Shown: positions 8,509-20,400 of the stretch, one piece after another
Layout: each line of letters begins with the position of its first letter
How positions within the stretch are numbered: position 1 is the first letter of the stretch
Assembly (NCBI GenBank): GCA_026770025.1
Contig: JAMXDE010000061.1
Coordinates: forward strand, 186,001-250,000
Source of the DNA: Craspedostauros australis
Taxonomy: Eukaryota; Bacillariophyta; Bacillariophyceae; Mastogloiales; Achnanthaceae
Direction: 5' to 3'
DNA length: 64,000 bases
Position numbers and translations under genes: made by a program
The notes under the pieces: generated by a model
Told to the model about the DNA's origin: nothing
The model's input: only the letters and a program-made list of their open reading frames with translations
The model's database searches: none

Positions 8509-11500
8509 TTATTTCGCTGTCATGATGCCCCGTTGGACGGCGGTGATTCGGTCTCCCAGCGACAGAGCGATACCCTGCGTCTTTGAGCGGATGCGGATAT
8601 AACCCGCCAGCTTCCCGTCGTTGTCGTCCTTCTTTTCCACGGAAACGTTGACCAAAGCATCTTCTCCAAACACACTTTGGAATCGTTCGAGTTGATGTTG
8701 ACGTTGATGTTTAGGGTGCGGATAGTGTTCGGCGCGAGGAGGGTGGGAGTCGTAGATGTATGGGAAGCGAAAGTGAGAGCGTAAAAACAAGTAAACAACG
8801 TGAGTTGTGGCTGAGTGCAAAAAACGAGTTGGTCTGACAACGAAGCAACTTCGGATCCAGTCCAACAAGAGGCGTTTCGATAGTTGATAGAGTGATGCAA
8901 TGCAGCAATGGCTCGACCAAGTATAGGAATGGATGTATCGCCTGCTCGATGCCGTGAATTCGTTGCAATGGTTCGGAATCCACGGCCGTCTTAAGCAGTC
9001 GGGCAGACAGCGCCTTGTCGGCGTCGTCCAGTTTCATCTGTCCCAGTTTTAACAGACACCGATTCGTCACATGGCACATCGACTTGACAAGTGTAGGCAA
9101 ATCGAGACCGTTTGATTGTGGCATCGGCATCCAACACGAAAACTGGGAGGCCAGGGATGGAAGGACCGGCTTGACAATCTGATAATCGGGCAACAGGTAG
9201 ACGAGAATCGCGTGCACACAAACGCAGTGAACGACACGATGCATTTCCGCGCACGTGTTTGTTTGATGGAACGCTGATGGTGACAGCGGCATTCGTTGGT
9301 TGTTGGTGAACGTACCTGTGAACGATTTCGAGTTGGCAGTGGTTGACGAAGACATGCGATTTGTGTTCGGATCGGGTTGTCGTGTTGTGTCGTGCGTCGT
9401 CGTCCGGCCAAGAGTGCAACGAAATGCAATACAAAGGTAAGAAAGAGGCAGGAGCGATAAGACATGTCAAGCTGAAGCATACTCGTAATCATGCACGCAA
9501 CTATCAGTGCCAGCGCCAGTCCAATGACGAGTTCCATTCGCTGAATTTTCGTGCTTGTATCGACTGCATGATGCCCTGATTTCGTGGTCCGCCGATGCTG
9601 CGAGAGCACGAGCGGAAATGAAAACCATTGCTTGCAATAGGCAGCCGCAAAAGACGCCTTGTCGGTGTCTTCTCCTTTCGTTTCTCCCAGGATCTGTCTG
9701 ATGAAACGGTATGTCGAAATGAACCGATATCCAGAGTTAAATATCCTGGGATTGTGTTGTGTTGCTGCGTTTGCGAGAGTGGCTACCTTGCACGAACAGG
9801 AAACACGAAACAGCCAATGATGGAGCGGCAAACAGATGAAGCAAAGATGGATTGCACACAGGTAGAAAGCAGAGCCAGGCATGGCCTGTCACGGACTCGC
9901 TGCACGCCTTCGCGTACCTTCTTGCGTAGAGATTGGCAGCCAAAAAGGAACCCCTGTCGGTCTTGTCATCGTGCGGTGTGAGGCATCTCATGTTTGTGGA
10001 CTCCACGATGTGATTGAGGAAATCAACAAGGTTTGTGATGGACGTCGAGATGGCGACCTTGTTCTCCCATTCGAATTCGGCCCACATGCTTCGGAAGAGT
10101 TCATCCGTGCAAGTTGCAGGTCGGATATAGTCCATGATGTCCATGTGGATGTCGTTGAGGTTGATGTAATGTTTTTCGTTGGTGGCCATGTCGGTGTAGA
10201 CGATGGTGCCGAAGATGTGGCCCGTCTCTGTGCTGCTGACCTTGATGCTGGCGCGGATGTTCATTTGATCCATCGGCCCGATGGTGTGCGACTGCGGACG
10301 TTCGACGATCTTCATGTCACCCATTGTCGAGAGCTCGACTGTGAGGTTGGCAAGCGTATTTGGTGTGCGGTTCATGACCAGGATCTCAAGAACGATATCG
10401 TAGTCGTGCACGGTCACCAGGGCTTCTGCGTAGACAGGATCGGCGAAGCCGGAGAGGGGGTAGATGTGGGAGAGTTCGTTGGAAAGCAGAGATCCGGCGT
10501 TGTAGCCCGTGGCGCGGGCGAGATCGGCACCATCATCGAGATCGACGTCGCCGCCCTCCACGGCGAAGGCGCGCAGGTGTCGGAAGTGGATGAGATCGTC
10601 CGCCTGCGTGGATGGCTGGTCTTGCTCCTTCTGCTGCAGCTGTTGCTGGTGCGATTGATTTTGCTTCGACTCCTGTTGCGCCTGCTGCTTGGCCTTGAGG
10701 TTGGAGAGGTACTTTGCGAACTGTATCTTACCCTGTTCCAGGAGGATGGGCTCCATGAGGGCCTGCTGCTTTGGATCGAGGAGGGCGCGGCAGCACAAGG
10801 TGAGGCGGTCGACGCAATCCGTCGTGGCCGACCGCTGTGCCTGGATGGTGACCTCGGCCATCTTGACGATGCCGCACATAACGAGAAGGGCCTTGGCAGT
10901 GCGGGACTTCCATTCGACCGCATCGGAGGAGGGATCCTTCTTGGCCTTGAGACAGAGCTTGGTGAGGGAGCTGGCCAACGTTTCGCCCAGGAAGACGTCA
11001 CCGCCGATAATCATCTTTCGCAGCGACGGCGTGGAGTCCAGCTGTCCCTTGCTGGGCTTGCTCTGCGTGTTGTAGATCGTCTGCGTGGCGTAGGTGCCGT
11101 CGGAGAGCACGACGTTCTTGGTGATCATTCGCGGTTCGCCGTCACCGGAGGCATCGGCGCCGTCCTCCTTCGTTGGATCATTCTTGAGAATGACGAAGGG
11201 CGGATTGCCGACCTCCTCCAGAAGCGTGTCGAAGCCTTCCGAGATGCTCTCTGCGGCCTCGGAGTACTCTCCCACGATCCAGAGGCAGATACACATGACG
11301 GGGTTTGATGTGATGTCGGAGATGCTGGAAAGCAGCTTGGGCAGCAGGCTGCTGCGCAGATCTGGATAATGCTCCATGATGGCACGCACGAAGATGGCGA
11401 CCTGCAGAGAGGTGGTGCCCTCGGCGGCTGTGGAGGAGGAGTTGCTGAGCAGATCAAGGAGGGTGTGAACGACAGACTCGGCAACCACTGGGAAACGCGT

Positions 11501-13135
11501 CGCGCACTCGTGGATGGCTTGCACGAGCATGTTGCGGTACACGATCTTCTTGGCGTCGTTGGTGTTGGAGGCGTCATCGTCGTCCATCGCCTTCTGCAGC
11601 TCGCGCTTGAGGGTGGAGACGACGTCCTGCACGTTGCGCTGCGTGACGACTTCCATGGCGATGTGGAGAACCTTCTGACAGATGTCCGGGTTGGGACTGC
11701 TGAGCGCCCGGAGGATGTCCATGAGGAGCTCCTGCAGGATCTTTCCGTGCCTCGTCTTGAGGGATTCGAGCTTCTCAAGGACGATGAGCTGGACGTTGTT
11801 GTCATTCTGGCCGTTGAGGAGGTTGGTGTAGGTGACGGCGGCGGCTCGCACGGCAGTGGGGGCGTTGGAGAGGGAGACCAGGGTCCACGCGGCCTCGTAG
11901 CTGACGGCGGCCGATGGGCTGGAGAGCATCTGGAATAGGACCCGGACGAAGCGCGACTTCTGGGTGGGCTCCTGTCTGCAGACCTTGCGCGTGAGCTCGA
12001 GGACGAGGAGGGCGAATCCGTCTCCGAACTTGTTGACGTCGTCCATGTTCTTGGCGAGAAAGTCGAAGGCTAGGTCCTCCTGCTGGTTGAAGAGCATGAG
12101 GAAGGCGTTGCGGCGGGCGGAGACGTCGGTTTCAGTGGCGATGAACTCTGCGATGAGCTCCGGCGCGTCCGGCATGAGCGAGTCGCCGTGCATCTTGTGG
12201 ACGTGGAAGACCGCAAGCGCCGCGTTCTTGCGCACGTAGGAGTGTCTGTGCGAGAGGCAGTTCTTGATGGAGGGGACGAGCGGCCCCAGGATCTCCTCGT
12301 CCTTGACCTTGCAGATGAACCGCAGCATGGATCCCCGCACGTACTCGTTGGCGTGGTTTAGGTCGTTCATGAGGGCGTTGCAGACCAGGATCATCTCCTG
12401 AAGGAGCTTGCGCGGGACGAACTGACCGGAGGCCCTTGCGGCAATCTCCTCGGAGGTGAACTCCTGGTACTTGGGCACGACCTCCCAGTACAGCATGCAG
12501 AGCTTCTTGAGCTGCTTGTCGTCCGAGTTGATGCAGAAGCGGATGACTTGCATCAGGATGCGTGGCATGGCTTCGCCTCCCAGCATGGCCATGATGGCTG
12601 CCTTCAAGGCGTGCTTCTTGACCTGTTGTATATATTGTTGTGTTTAATGTTGTATAATACATAGTGTTGTTTGTAATGTTGTTTGTAATGTTGGATGTAA
12701 TGTTGGATGTTGTTAGGGAACGGCTAGACTTGTGAGTGTGGGGCATGCTACGATGTGTTCTAATTGCATATGCTCGAGTGGTATGGCATGGGTAAAGCGT
12801 GGGTATAGCAGAGCATAGCACAGCACTGCAGTACAGCAGATACACGTCCACGAACACATCCACAAACACATTCGAGTACAGACACGGACACGAACATGGA
12901 CATTTCTCGTGGAGCTTCGGAGCGATGACAAGAAAGTCCAAGAGTCCACACATGCAAGCGCAAGCTCAAACGCAGACGCAGACGCAGACGCAGACGCCCA
13001 AGCCGCTGCACTCACCTCATTGTCTGTGGATTCGAGATCCTTGGCGATCTCCTCCTCCGATGGGAGGCCTCCCGCTGTGACATCCGCCGGCAGCGTGAAT
13101 GTGCAGTACGATTCATTTGAGTTGGTTGGCGCCAT
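8509..13135 (-). CDS. COPB1: Coatomer subunit beta (beta-COP), three exons
   Basis: Beta-COP is a core subunit of the COPI coat that drives retrograde Golgi-to-ER vesicles. Exons are 13135-13016, 12622-9918 and 8674-8509, with donors GAG|GTGAG and AAG|GTACG and AG acceptors. The joined length is 2991 bp, giving 996 aa. Conserved stretches are [19 protein letters not shown], the HEAT-repeat adaptin region ([40 protein letters not shown]) and an acidic/Q-rich linker before the appendage. The end is typical of the family: exon 2 stops at AANLYAR and exon 3 resumes with [15 protein letters not shown] and [12 protein letters not shown]. The reading continues past the exon 2 donor for about 60 codons, so the last exon is easily missed. 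A divergent transporter gene starts 793 bp away. Confidence 0.93.
8675..9917 (-). other. Unusually long second intron of coatomer beta
   Basis: GT-AG intron of 1243 bp. Its donor splits an AGT serine codon that is completed at 8674, restoring the conserved YARS-(V/I)FGEDA sequence. A CTAAAC-like branch site lies about 35 bases before the acceptor. It is two to four times longer than the other introns seen here (345-518 bp). Its open frames on both strands resemble no known protein. Confidence 0.85.
12623..13015 (-). other. First intron of coatomer beta
   Basis: GT-AG intron of 393 bp, phase 0, between DNE (GAG|GTGAG) and VKKHALK (ACAACAG|GTC). It contains a repetitive CAGACG-type stretch near the donor (about 12971-12998 on the + strand). 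Confidence 0.85.
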
Positions 13136-13273
13136 GGTTTGCTTGTGTTCAATGCGATCCAGCGCGGCGTTCTTGTACGATCTGTGTGCACGGTGATCCT
13201 TGTGGCTTGCTGGAGTTTTGATTGCTTTCCGTCAGTTGGCGGTTGGTGGGTGTCTCTTGCTTGTGCTGCCGTG

Positions 13274-13315
13274 CCACCGTGGTTGTGGCACCGTGGTTGT
13301 GGCGCCGTGGTTGTG
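13274..13315. repeat. 14-bp tandem repeat, three copies
   Basis: Three consecutive 14-base units of the form GCACCGTGGTTGTG with one or two substitutions, in the divergent promoter region. Confidence 0.75.
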
Positions 13316-13396
13316 CTGGATCGGCATCATCGCGCCATGGTCAACCTCGCGAACAGTGCTGTGTTGCGTTCTGTTGTGCCAACTCGTTCTCCTTGT

Positions 13397-13417
13397 TTCA
13401 GAATGACCCATTCTGAA
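13397..13417. repeat. Perfect inverted repeat in the divergent promoter
   Basis: TTCAGAATG and CATTCTGAA, separated by three bases. This is a 9-bp dyad that could be a dimeric factor site or fold as a hairpin. Its function is unknown. Confidence 0.6.
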
Positions 13418-13928
13418 GCACGAAAGCCATACTGTGATAACTTTGAAGGATTCAGTCTGACGAGTCATCTATTGCAACCACGATCAGATGGTTGCGTCGA
13501 CATGGTATCAAAGGTATCACATACAACAACTGGGTACCATTATTGGTGCCGATTCAGAGAGTCCACAAAGTGGTCATTTTCAACGGTCGGCAGCCACATT
13601 TTTGTGATGGAACAGGCAATGACGCAAAAGACATCACCGGTCATGTCGGAGGTGAAAGACAACAAAATCCTCAACAACAAAGACCCATCCACTCTCCACG
13701 TTCACAACAGGCCCATTCTCTCGCACTCGCGCTCGCACTCGCACGCAAGTCTCCTGAGCGCAACGATCACATTCAACAGCCATTGAAAGATTACTCGTCC
13801 TCGTATAATAAAATAGGTCGAAGAGAGAGAGAGAGAGAGAAACATCGAGTTGACGTGTCTCAGCAGTAGATACAGCACAAGTTCTTCATAAGTTCTGCAC
13901 AAAGTCTGCACAAACAAACACAACCAAG

Positions 13929-15314
13929 ATGATGGGTCTAAGCAAAGAGCAGCAGGTGATCGTGTCGATCCTGGCGTACTCCTTCTGCTCCGGAACGCTG
14001 GTGCTGGTGAACAAGATGACGCTGCACCATCTCCCGTTCCCATCGCTGGTGGTCGTCATTCAGCTGGCCGCCTGCGTGGTCATGGTCAAGACAGCCGAAT
14101 TCATGAAGGTCGTCAAGGTGGACCCGCTCAAGTGGGAGTACGTCAAGCCATACCTCCTCTACATCTTCTTCTTCTCCACCGGGGTCTACAGCAACATGAG
14201 GTCGCTGGCCACGTCCAACGTGGAGACCATCATCGTCTTCCGCGCGCTCACGCCATGCGCCGTCGTCATCCTGGACGTCATGTTCCTGGGTCGCGAGTGG
14301 CCCTCCACAAGGGGATGGGCGGGCCTGATCACCTTGGTCATCGGTGCCTACGGTTACGCCAGCTTCGATGAGAAGTTCCAGATGCAAGGATGGTCGGCCT
14401 ACGGTTGGCCCATCATCTACCTCATCATCATCGCTTTGGAAATGGTGCGTTTCAGCAGCAGCACTAACAGCAGGGGGACTCGTGAGCTTTTTTGGATGTT
14501 TTCTGTGGTGTTCCAGTGGTGCTTGTGATGTATCCGAGGTGCTCTGTCTCTCTCTCTCTCTCTCTCTTGAAGATGATTTCAGGATGCAGACTGCACAATA
14601 TTATGCGTGTTATACATGTTATACCTTCGGATGACCTCGGAATGTGCCGAAACGCACAGGATTGCCAGCGTCCGCACCGCTGCATACTCTCACACAGCTC
14701 TTGGACTCCCACCATTCTCCATATCTTCTCCAATGTATTCTTCTTCCACATGATGCGCCACCTGCTACCAACCCATCGCACCTCGACAGGCATACGGAAA
14801 GAAGATCGTCAAATCGGTTCCGCTGGAAACGTTGAGCGGGCCCGTCATCTACACCAACATCCTCGGCATCATCCCCATGATGCTCCTCGCGAACGTGAAG
14901 GGAGAGTACGCGGGCCTCTGGGACTTCTGGTGGTCCAAGCCGTCGGATGAGGCACACCTCCCTCCAATCGCGATCTTCCTCCTCATCCTCGGATCCTTCA
15001 TCGGGACGGGCATCGGCTACTCGGCCTGGTGGTGCCGTTCTCTCGTCTCCGCCACCTCCTTCACCTTGATCGGGGTGCTCAACAAGTGCCTCACCATCCT
15101 CCTCAACCTCGTCGTTTGGGATCAGCACGCGGGCAACAGCGGAATCATGTGCCTCATGCTCTGTCTGGCCGGCGGCGTCATCTACCAGCAGCCTCCCATG
15201 CGAAAGACGAACAAGTCGGTCGAGGCGACGCAGTCCGATGCGCAGAAGGATGAGGAGGCACTGAGCCTGACAGAGAATCCAGCGGATGCCTCTGCCGCCA
15301 AGCAAAGAAAATAG
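13929..15314 (+). CDS. GDP-mannose-type nucleotide-sugar transporter, two exons
   Basis: A 346-aa Golgi/ER membrane transporter of the drug/metabolite superfamily, expected to exchange a nucleotide sugar such as GDP-mannose for the nucleoside monophosphate. Exon 1 is 13929-14444 and exon 2 is 14790-15314, joined phase 0 at LEM|AYGKK. About ten hydrophobic segments are present. Family signs are SGTLVLVNKMTL near the N-terminus, SVPLETLSGPVIYTN (corresponding to the FYNN region) and GVLNKCLTILLN, matching the GALNK substrate motif of Vrg4/GONST transporters. The tail is hydrophilic and ends in KQRK, which could act as a dilysine-type signal. The substrate is inferred from the motif only; another nucleotide sugar is possible. 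Confidence 0.85.
14445..14789 (+). other. Intron of the nucleotide-sugar transporter
   Basis: GT-AG intron of 345 bp (ATG|GTGCGT to CGACAG|GCA), phase 0. It contains a CT microsatellite at about 14546-14567. Confidence 0.85.
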
Positions 15315-16061
15315 ACCAGGCGTACGTAGGTACGGGTGGAGGTTGTCATGCTATTGTGGCGGAATGAAGCATCTACTCTAAGAGAATGGTAACGGAGCAA
15401 CATCCAATGTGGTCCCCTCAGCGTCTCCGCAGATACGAATCGTGTTCAATGGCTCTTCCACTCCACGTTGCCCCAAAGCGGTCATCGAAGTGAAAGACTG
15501 CACTGCTACAGAGACGCATGGGTGACGTCCAATCACCTTCCCAATAAATGAAGCAATTTCTTTTCGTCTGCCTCTCAACGTTGGGATTTATTGGCACATC
15601 CATGATGGGTGTGATTGTTCCATTCTTCTCTGTTCAGGCCGGAAAATCCTTCTGCGAACAGTCGCACGAGGAGCCACCGAACCCATCCATCCATCAACAA
15701 TCATTGTGCATGCACGTGCAAGCGACGAAGAGATGGACAATGCGCTGGCATGCATCGGCTCTGTTGGTGCGAACTGCATGCATAGGTCGCGCTAGTTGTC
15801 ATGCCAGTACAGGGCAGGACAAGAGATGAAGACCTCGATGAGCCATCGCAACCGTGCCGGTCGGCAGAGGTGCATGAACCTCCCCGTTCCCACAAAGTTG
15901 GGACCACCTCCTCTCGCACCTCCCTCCTCATCATTCTGGTATTGGCCCACCACAACAACGGTTCCAGGAACTGTCCGCGCACACGCTCGTCCGACTCTCC
16001 GCACTGCTCTCAACAGTACCTTCTCCCTGATTGCTCCTTGGATGCCTGCCACAATTGCAAG
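15315..16061. other. Intergenic, upstream of the split membrane-protein gene
   Basis: This 747-bp stretch carries the 3' end of the transporter gene and the presumed promoter of the next gene. The reading frame of that gene is open back to an ATG at 15801, but the sequence before 16062 is low in protein-like character, so it is treated as leader. Confidence 0.45.
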
Positions 16062-16640
16062 ATGACAACTTCTGAAGGCGGAGAGCACATTCAGGCACCC
16101 GCTGATTGCAGCGGCGACATTGCCTCCGATGCCGTTGCCAACAAGCCTGGCAGTTCCGCACATGCGCCTGCGGATCGGGCTCCTGCCACAGATGTTGCAG
16201 CATCATCGCAACGATCGATCGCGTCCACGGCGTCCGTATTGTCGTCGACATCTCGTGCCAAGGCAGCCTTGTCAGGGATCCAGCCCGCTACCCAAGGATC
16301 GATGCAAGGATCGATGCAAGGGGTTGAAGATCGTCTGCAACCTGAAGATGGAAAAGAAACGCATCAATCCGAGGAGCCGAACGACCTCGAGAATCCGCAC
16401 CAACCTGAGGACTCCGAGGAAGGTGCGAATACGCCACGAGAGACGAAGGATCTCATCAATACCACCATCGCACGTGACGATTCCTCCCAAGACGGCTTCA
16501 ACCCCAGTGATCGCAACATGATGCATGACGAGGAGATCATTGATAGCGATTCCAGCATGCCATTTGTAAGGGCAAAGTCTGCAGCAACGGGGGTACTGCA
16601 AGTGGTGATGAACACGAGCATGCCCACGAGCGACCATCCT
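16062..16640 (+). pseudogene. 5' part of a membrane-protein gene interrupted by the Copia insertion
   Basis: This encodes the first 193 residues of a protein that continues at 26107. The segment is hydrophilic and acidic, rich in Ser, Glu, Asp and Gln, and has no membrane span; it is probably a cytoplasmic N-terminal region. The start at 16062 (ATGACAACT) is preferred over 15801. The frame stays open into the LTR and would stop at 16758-16760, adding 39 LTR-derived residues. The interruption falls exactly between two codons: CCT (16638-16640) is the end of the target duplication, and the next codon, CGT, lies at 26107. The allele is called broken because of the insertion, not because of any lesion of its own. 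Confidence 0.8.
16636..16640. repeat. Target-site duplication, left copy
   Basis: ATCCT directly before the left LTR. It is matched by ATCCT at 26102-26106 directly after the right LTR. Five-base duplications are usual for Copia integrases. Confidence 0.9.
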
Positions 16641-17400
16641 AGCGAGAATAGAGGGCAAATGAAGTCCGGTTGTGTCCGGCTTTGCCTTCCAGTGTCGGAC
16701 TTTGGCAGGTCAAAAGGGGAAGTGAAACTGCCAACGTCAGCGCGGTTAAACGTAGTGTGACCACGAACGTAGATGAGACGATTGAGAATGTGTTTTGAGT
16801 TGATTTGGTGGTTGTAAAGCTTGAGTTTTGTAAGATTGTTGTTTTTATGAGATTGTTTTGGTTGAAGGTTGGAGAGGAAAACGAGATGGGCTGGTCATCA
16901 CACTGCTCTGCTGTTGGTTGTCGCTGTTCATGGTCTTGTACATTTGAAAAATTGCTCCACAATCCCCAGGCGATGAAACCACGATGTTTCATCGCTCTTG
17001 GCAGGTTTGAGAGCTGATTCTCCAATTGTTGGAGTGAAGGTGCGACTGTTCCATGTCTTAGTCTTGTTCCAATTTTGCAGGATAGTCTTGCTTTTGATCC
17101 AAGACCGGCACATCCTGCATGGAAGATGTCAGTTTCATACATATGTAATCTTGGAACACATGGCAAAGAGGCAAGTGAGAAGCATCAACTGTGCATGCAG
17201 GATGAGCCATGCACTTGTATTCTTGCAGACAGATGCCTTCACATATGTAGTCTCTTTTGGAGGTAGAGTGCCTGTCCATTTGTTGCTCAATCGTGTGTAC
17301 TGGTGGTAGTACAGACAATTCGGTCACCGGTCAATGGGGACATGAAGGGAAAATACCAATTTTCAGCAATTTTTCAGTGACATCATGGTATATTGCAACT
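16641..17400 (-). repeat. LTR (3' LTR in element orientation)
   Basis: 760 bp, matching 25342-26101 base for base by eye. In element orientation it starts AGTTGCAAT and ends TTCTCGCT, so the ends are AG...CT rather than the usual TG...CA. It contains a strong hairpin (16970-16995) and a smaller one, CTCCAA-TTG-TTGGAG (17021-17035). Short open frames inside it are not considered genes. Confidence 0.95.
16970..16995. repeat. Hairpin within the LTR
   Basis: GCGATGAAAC and GTTTCATCGC form a perfect 10-bp stem with a 6-base loop. It is repeated in the other LTR at 25671-25696. If transcribed, it would fold stably in the R or U5 part of the RNA and could serve 3' end formation or packaging; the role is unknown. 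Confidence 0.7.
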
Positions 17401-17409
17401 CTCCCTCTC
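17401..17409 (-). other. Polypurine tract of the Copia element
   Basis: Reads GAGAGGGAG in element orientation and ends exactly where the 3' LTR begins. This is the expected primer for plus-strand synthesis, and it supports the LTR boundary found from the target duplication. Confidence 0.8.
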
Positions 17410-17467
17410 GACAAGCAATGGGACCCGTATCGTGAAAAACCTCTTCTTCTTCAAACCATCTCACCGT

Positions 17468-20400
17468 TTACCATCCCATGAGCAATTTGCGAAGAGACTC
17501 AAATATCTCCCGCACTGAGCCCTTGGTAAAGATGTCGGCGATTTGTTCTGCGGATGCCACGCGCTGGATCTTGATGAAGCCCTCCTTCACCCAGTACCAG
17601 AAGAAATGCCACTTCACAAGAAAGTGCTTGGTGCGATTTGTGATGTGATGCTTCGTTGCGAGTGAGATACACGCGTTGTTGTCTTCAAACACGGTGCACT
17701 GGAGATGCGTGAGCAACTCCTGCTTGAGTCCGGTGCGGGCGGCGACCTCCCGAATGAGCTGTTGTAGTGGAATGAGGGCTCGCATTGCCATTGATAGCGC
17801 AGCATATTCGGCCTCAGTTGTAGAGAGAGCTATCTCGGTCTGCAGCTTGGACCGCCAGATTAGAGGACATCCTCCAAGGATAATGATGTATCCAGTACGC
17901 GACTTGACTGATGTAGGATTATCGTCGGGCTCTCGATGATGTAGCCCAGCAAAATCAGCATCGACGTAGCATTGCAGGTCCAGCTTGCCAGATGGCCGGA
18001 TGATGGTGCCTTGTGCCTTGGTTCGCGCAAGGTACCGCACGATGGTCTTAAGCGCCCTGGCGTGGGATTGCTTGGGAGAGTGGCTGAAGCGTGCTGCTTG
18101 GGACACAGCAAACGCAATGTCTGGCCTTGTGTTGGTTGCCAAGTACAGCAGCATACCGATGATAGACCGATAGTTCCAAGATTCCTTCATCGCTTCTCCA
18201 TCCGGATCACTACCGAGAGCTGCTTTGGTAGCAGGAATCCAGTTTGGGTTGCACGCTTCCATTCCAGTTGCCGCGATAATCTTATCGATCAGTCCTTGCT
18301 GAGACATGTGGATCGATCCGTCGCGGTTCTTATCCAGTTTGATTCCAAGGAACTCGTTGAACGTTCCTTCCTTGGTCAGCTCGAAGCCGCGTCTGGTCAT
18401 TGACTGGATGAAATCGTCGATGTCCTTCTCGTGTGGTGCTGCAATGCCTGCGTCGTCCACATATAGTGCCAGCATCATCCCAGGGCGCAAGAACAGACAG
18501 GGGTCCTGCTCACTGGCCTTGAACCCTTCAGCTGTTAGTGCTCGCAGTAGGTGCTCATGCCAGAGCCGAGGGGCCACTGTCAAGCCATATAGGCTCTTTC
18601 GGAGCTTGAGACATACGTTGGGTCCGTTGGTTGACCGAAAGCCCCGAGGTAGGTGGATGTAGATGTCTCGATGGATGGCGGCTTGGACGAAGGCGCTCAC
18701 AAAGTCGATTGACACAGTGACCCATCCAAGGAGAATTGCGGTGATTAGGAAGACGCGGACCGACGGCCAAGCGACCACAGGAGCAAGAGTGGATTCCGTT
18801 TCGTCCACAAGGTCGCCTCGAACGCAGAACCTGGCCTTGTGCTTCTTGATGGATCCGTCAGGTCGGCGCTTGCGACGGAACACCCAGGTACCCGGTGCAA
18901 TCTTGCCAACTGCTTCGGCCTTGCTGACCTCGACCCATGTGCCCTTGGAGACCAAGTCTGTGACTTCTTTCTTGGCTGCTTCCATCCATTTCTCTCTGTC
19001 TTCGTCCTTCATAGCTTCATCAAAGGAAAGGGTGTCGGGGTCTGTTGGTGATGCTTTGAAGCTGCTCGGTCCCTCGCTCAGCTCCAGGTGGCCGTTAGAC
19101 ATCAGGAAGACGGCTTCGGATCCTGAGATGGATCTGCCAGATGGGTCGGATTCGCCGTCCTCATTCATCGTCAGAAACGCATATTCCTCTGCTCCGTTGG
19201 TGTCGCAGGCGGTCATGGATGGATCTGCGAGCTGCGGGATGGAGTCGATCCACAGGCATTGCTCAACGTCATCTGGATCATGGTCACTGGTGTCTTGTTC
19301 AGCGGAATCGGGCATGTTGCTGTCGGGGTTGTCACTGGACCTGGAGGCATTGGATTGGGAGTTCTCTTCGCCATTGGGAGAGACTCGAGGCAGCCCTTCC
19401 GGAGGATCTATATTGTGGCCTGCAGCTACCTGAGTCCACCAGTCTCTGAGCTCATCAAAGTCGAAGTTGGTTGAGTATGCGTCAAGTCCGTAGTGCTCAA
19501 TGATGTGAAGCGCGGTGAGGAGATTTGCGAGTTGATCGATCTCATTTTGCAAGTCCTGAGGCAGAGCGAACTCCTCTTCCTGTTGGTCGTCTCTCCTGTC
19601 TGGATCTCTCCCATCGTCTTGTACAGCCATGTGCACCATGATTCGATCTCCTCCTTCATCGATATCATCATTGTCGCTCCAGTCTTGCTGCAGCAAGCGA
19701 CCATGTACTGCGTAGATGGTTTCAGACATGTCTGCGATCTGCCAGCGAAAGTGGTTGTCCGGCGAGTCGTAGAGAGCCAAAGTGGAGAGTGCAGTCCTGA
19801 TCATATCGCAGGCAGCTTCTTCAGCGGCAGTCAAGCGGGCTCTGGCATTGCTGTCCACTTGTGCGATGTGTGGATTGATACGTCCACAGGAGTCCTGTTT
19901 GAGTTTTTCAAGCTCGGACATGGAAGTTGTCATGTGGATTGCTGCTTCCTCAATGCTGTGCAGTGGTTCAGTGATTGGGCTGTTGCTTCCATTGGCTCCT
20001 TTCAGGAGTTCAATCGCTGAGAGAATCGAGCTTGACAAGTGGGCGGCCGTCACAGCATCAATGGATGGTGAGGTCTGGTGAATTGGTTGGCAGACGAAGG
20101 CCTGAGCCATGCCACCCATCTGGCTGTATTCAAGGCGTTGTGGAGGAGCTCTCTTTCTGGGGTTGGATCGTCTTGCTTCAATCCGTGCCGATCGACGGAC
20201 TGGTTGCTGTTGTCGATTTCGTCTGCGACGCTCCCTCTGTTGAGGTGCTGGGTTCGATGCAATTGGAGATGTTTCTGGCTGAGCCTTCGCTGAGCTAGCA
20301 TCAGGTGTCTCCACGCTGGGTCTGTCATGGTCCATGGTGTCCTGATCGTCAGATGGGAGTGGTATGTTGTCGTTGTCGTCACCCTTGTCGTCATGAGCAG

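Larger units (their letters stand above)
13136..13928. promoter_or_regulatory. Divergent promoter region of coatomer beta and the transporter
   Basis: This 793-bp gap between two start codons on opposite strands should hold both promoters. It includes a 14-bp tandem repeat, a perfect 9-bp-arm palindrome and a GA microsatellite (about 13816-13838). No gene was supported in it. Confidence 0.5.

Noticed and set aside
8711..9882. Minus-strand frames of 214 and 271 codons
   Set aside because: They lie within the second intron of coatomer beta and resemble no protein; the splice that skips them restores a conserved sequence exactly.
9881..11308. 475-codon open frame on the + strand
   Set aside because: Antisense shadow of coatomer beta exon 2; composition is Asp/Val/Leu repeats without any motif.
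15801..16061. Upstream extension of the split membrane-protein gene to an ATG at 15801
   Set aside because: The 87 extra residues are rich in Ser, Arg, His and Cys without the character of the rest; the ATG at 16062 gives a better start. Not fully excluded.
16805..17327. Several 60-100 codon frames within the LTRs
   Set aside because: They occur identically in both LTRs, on both strands, with no protein signature; they are by-products of LTR sequence.
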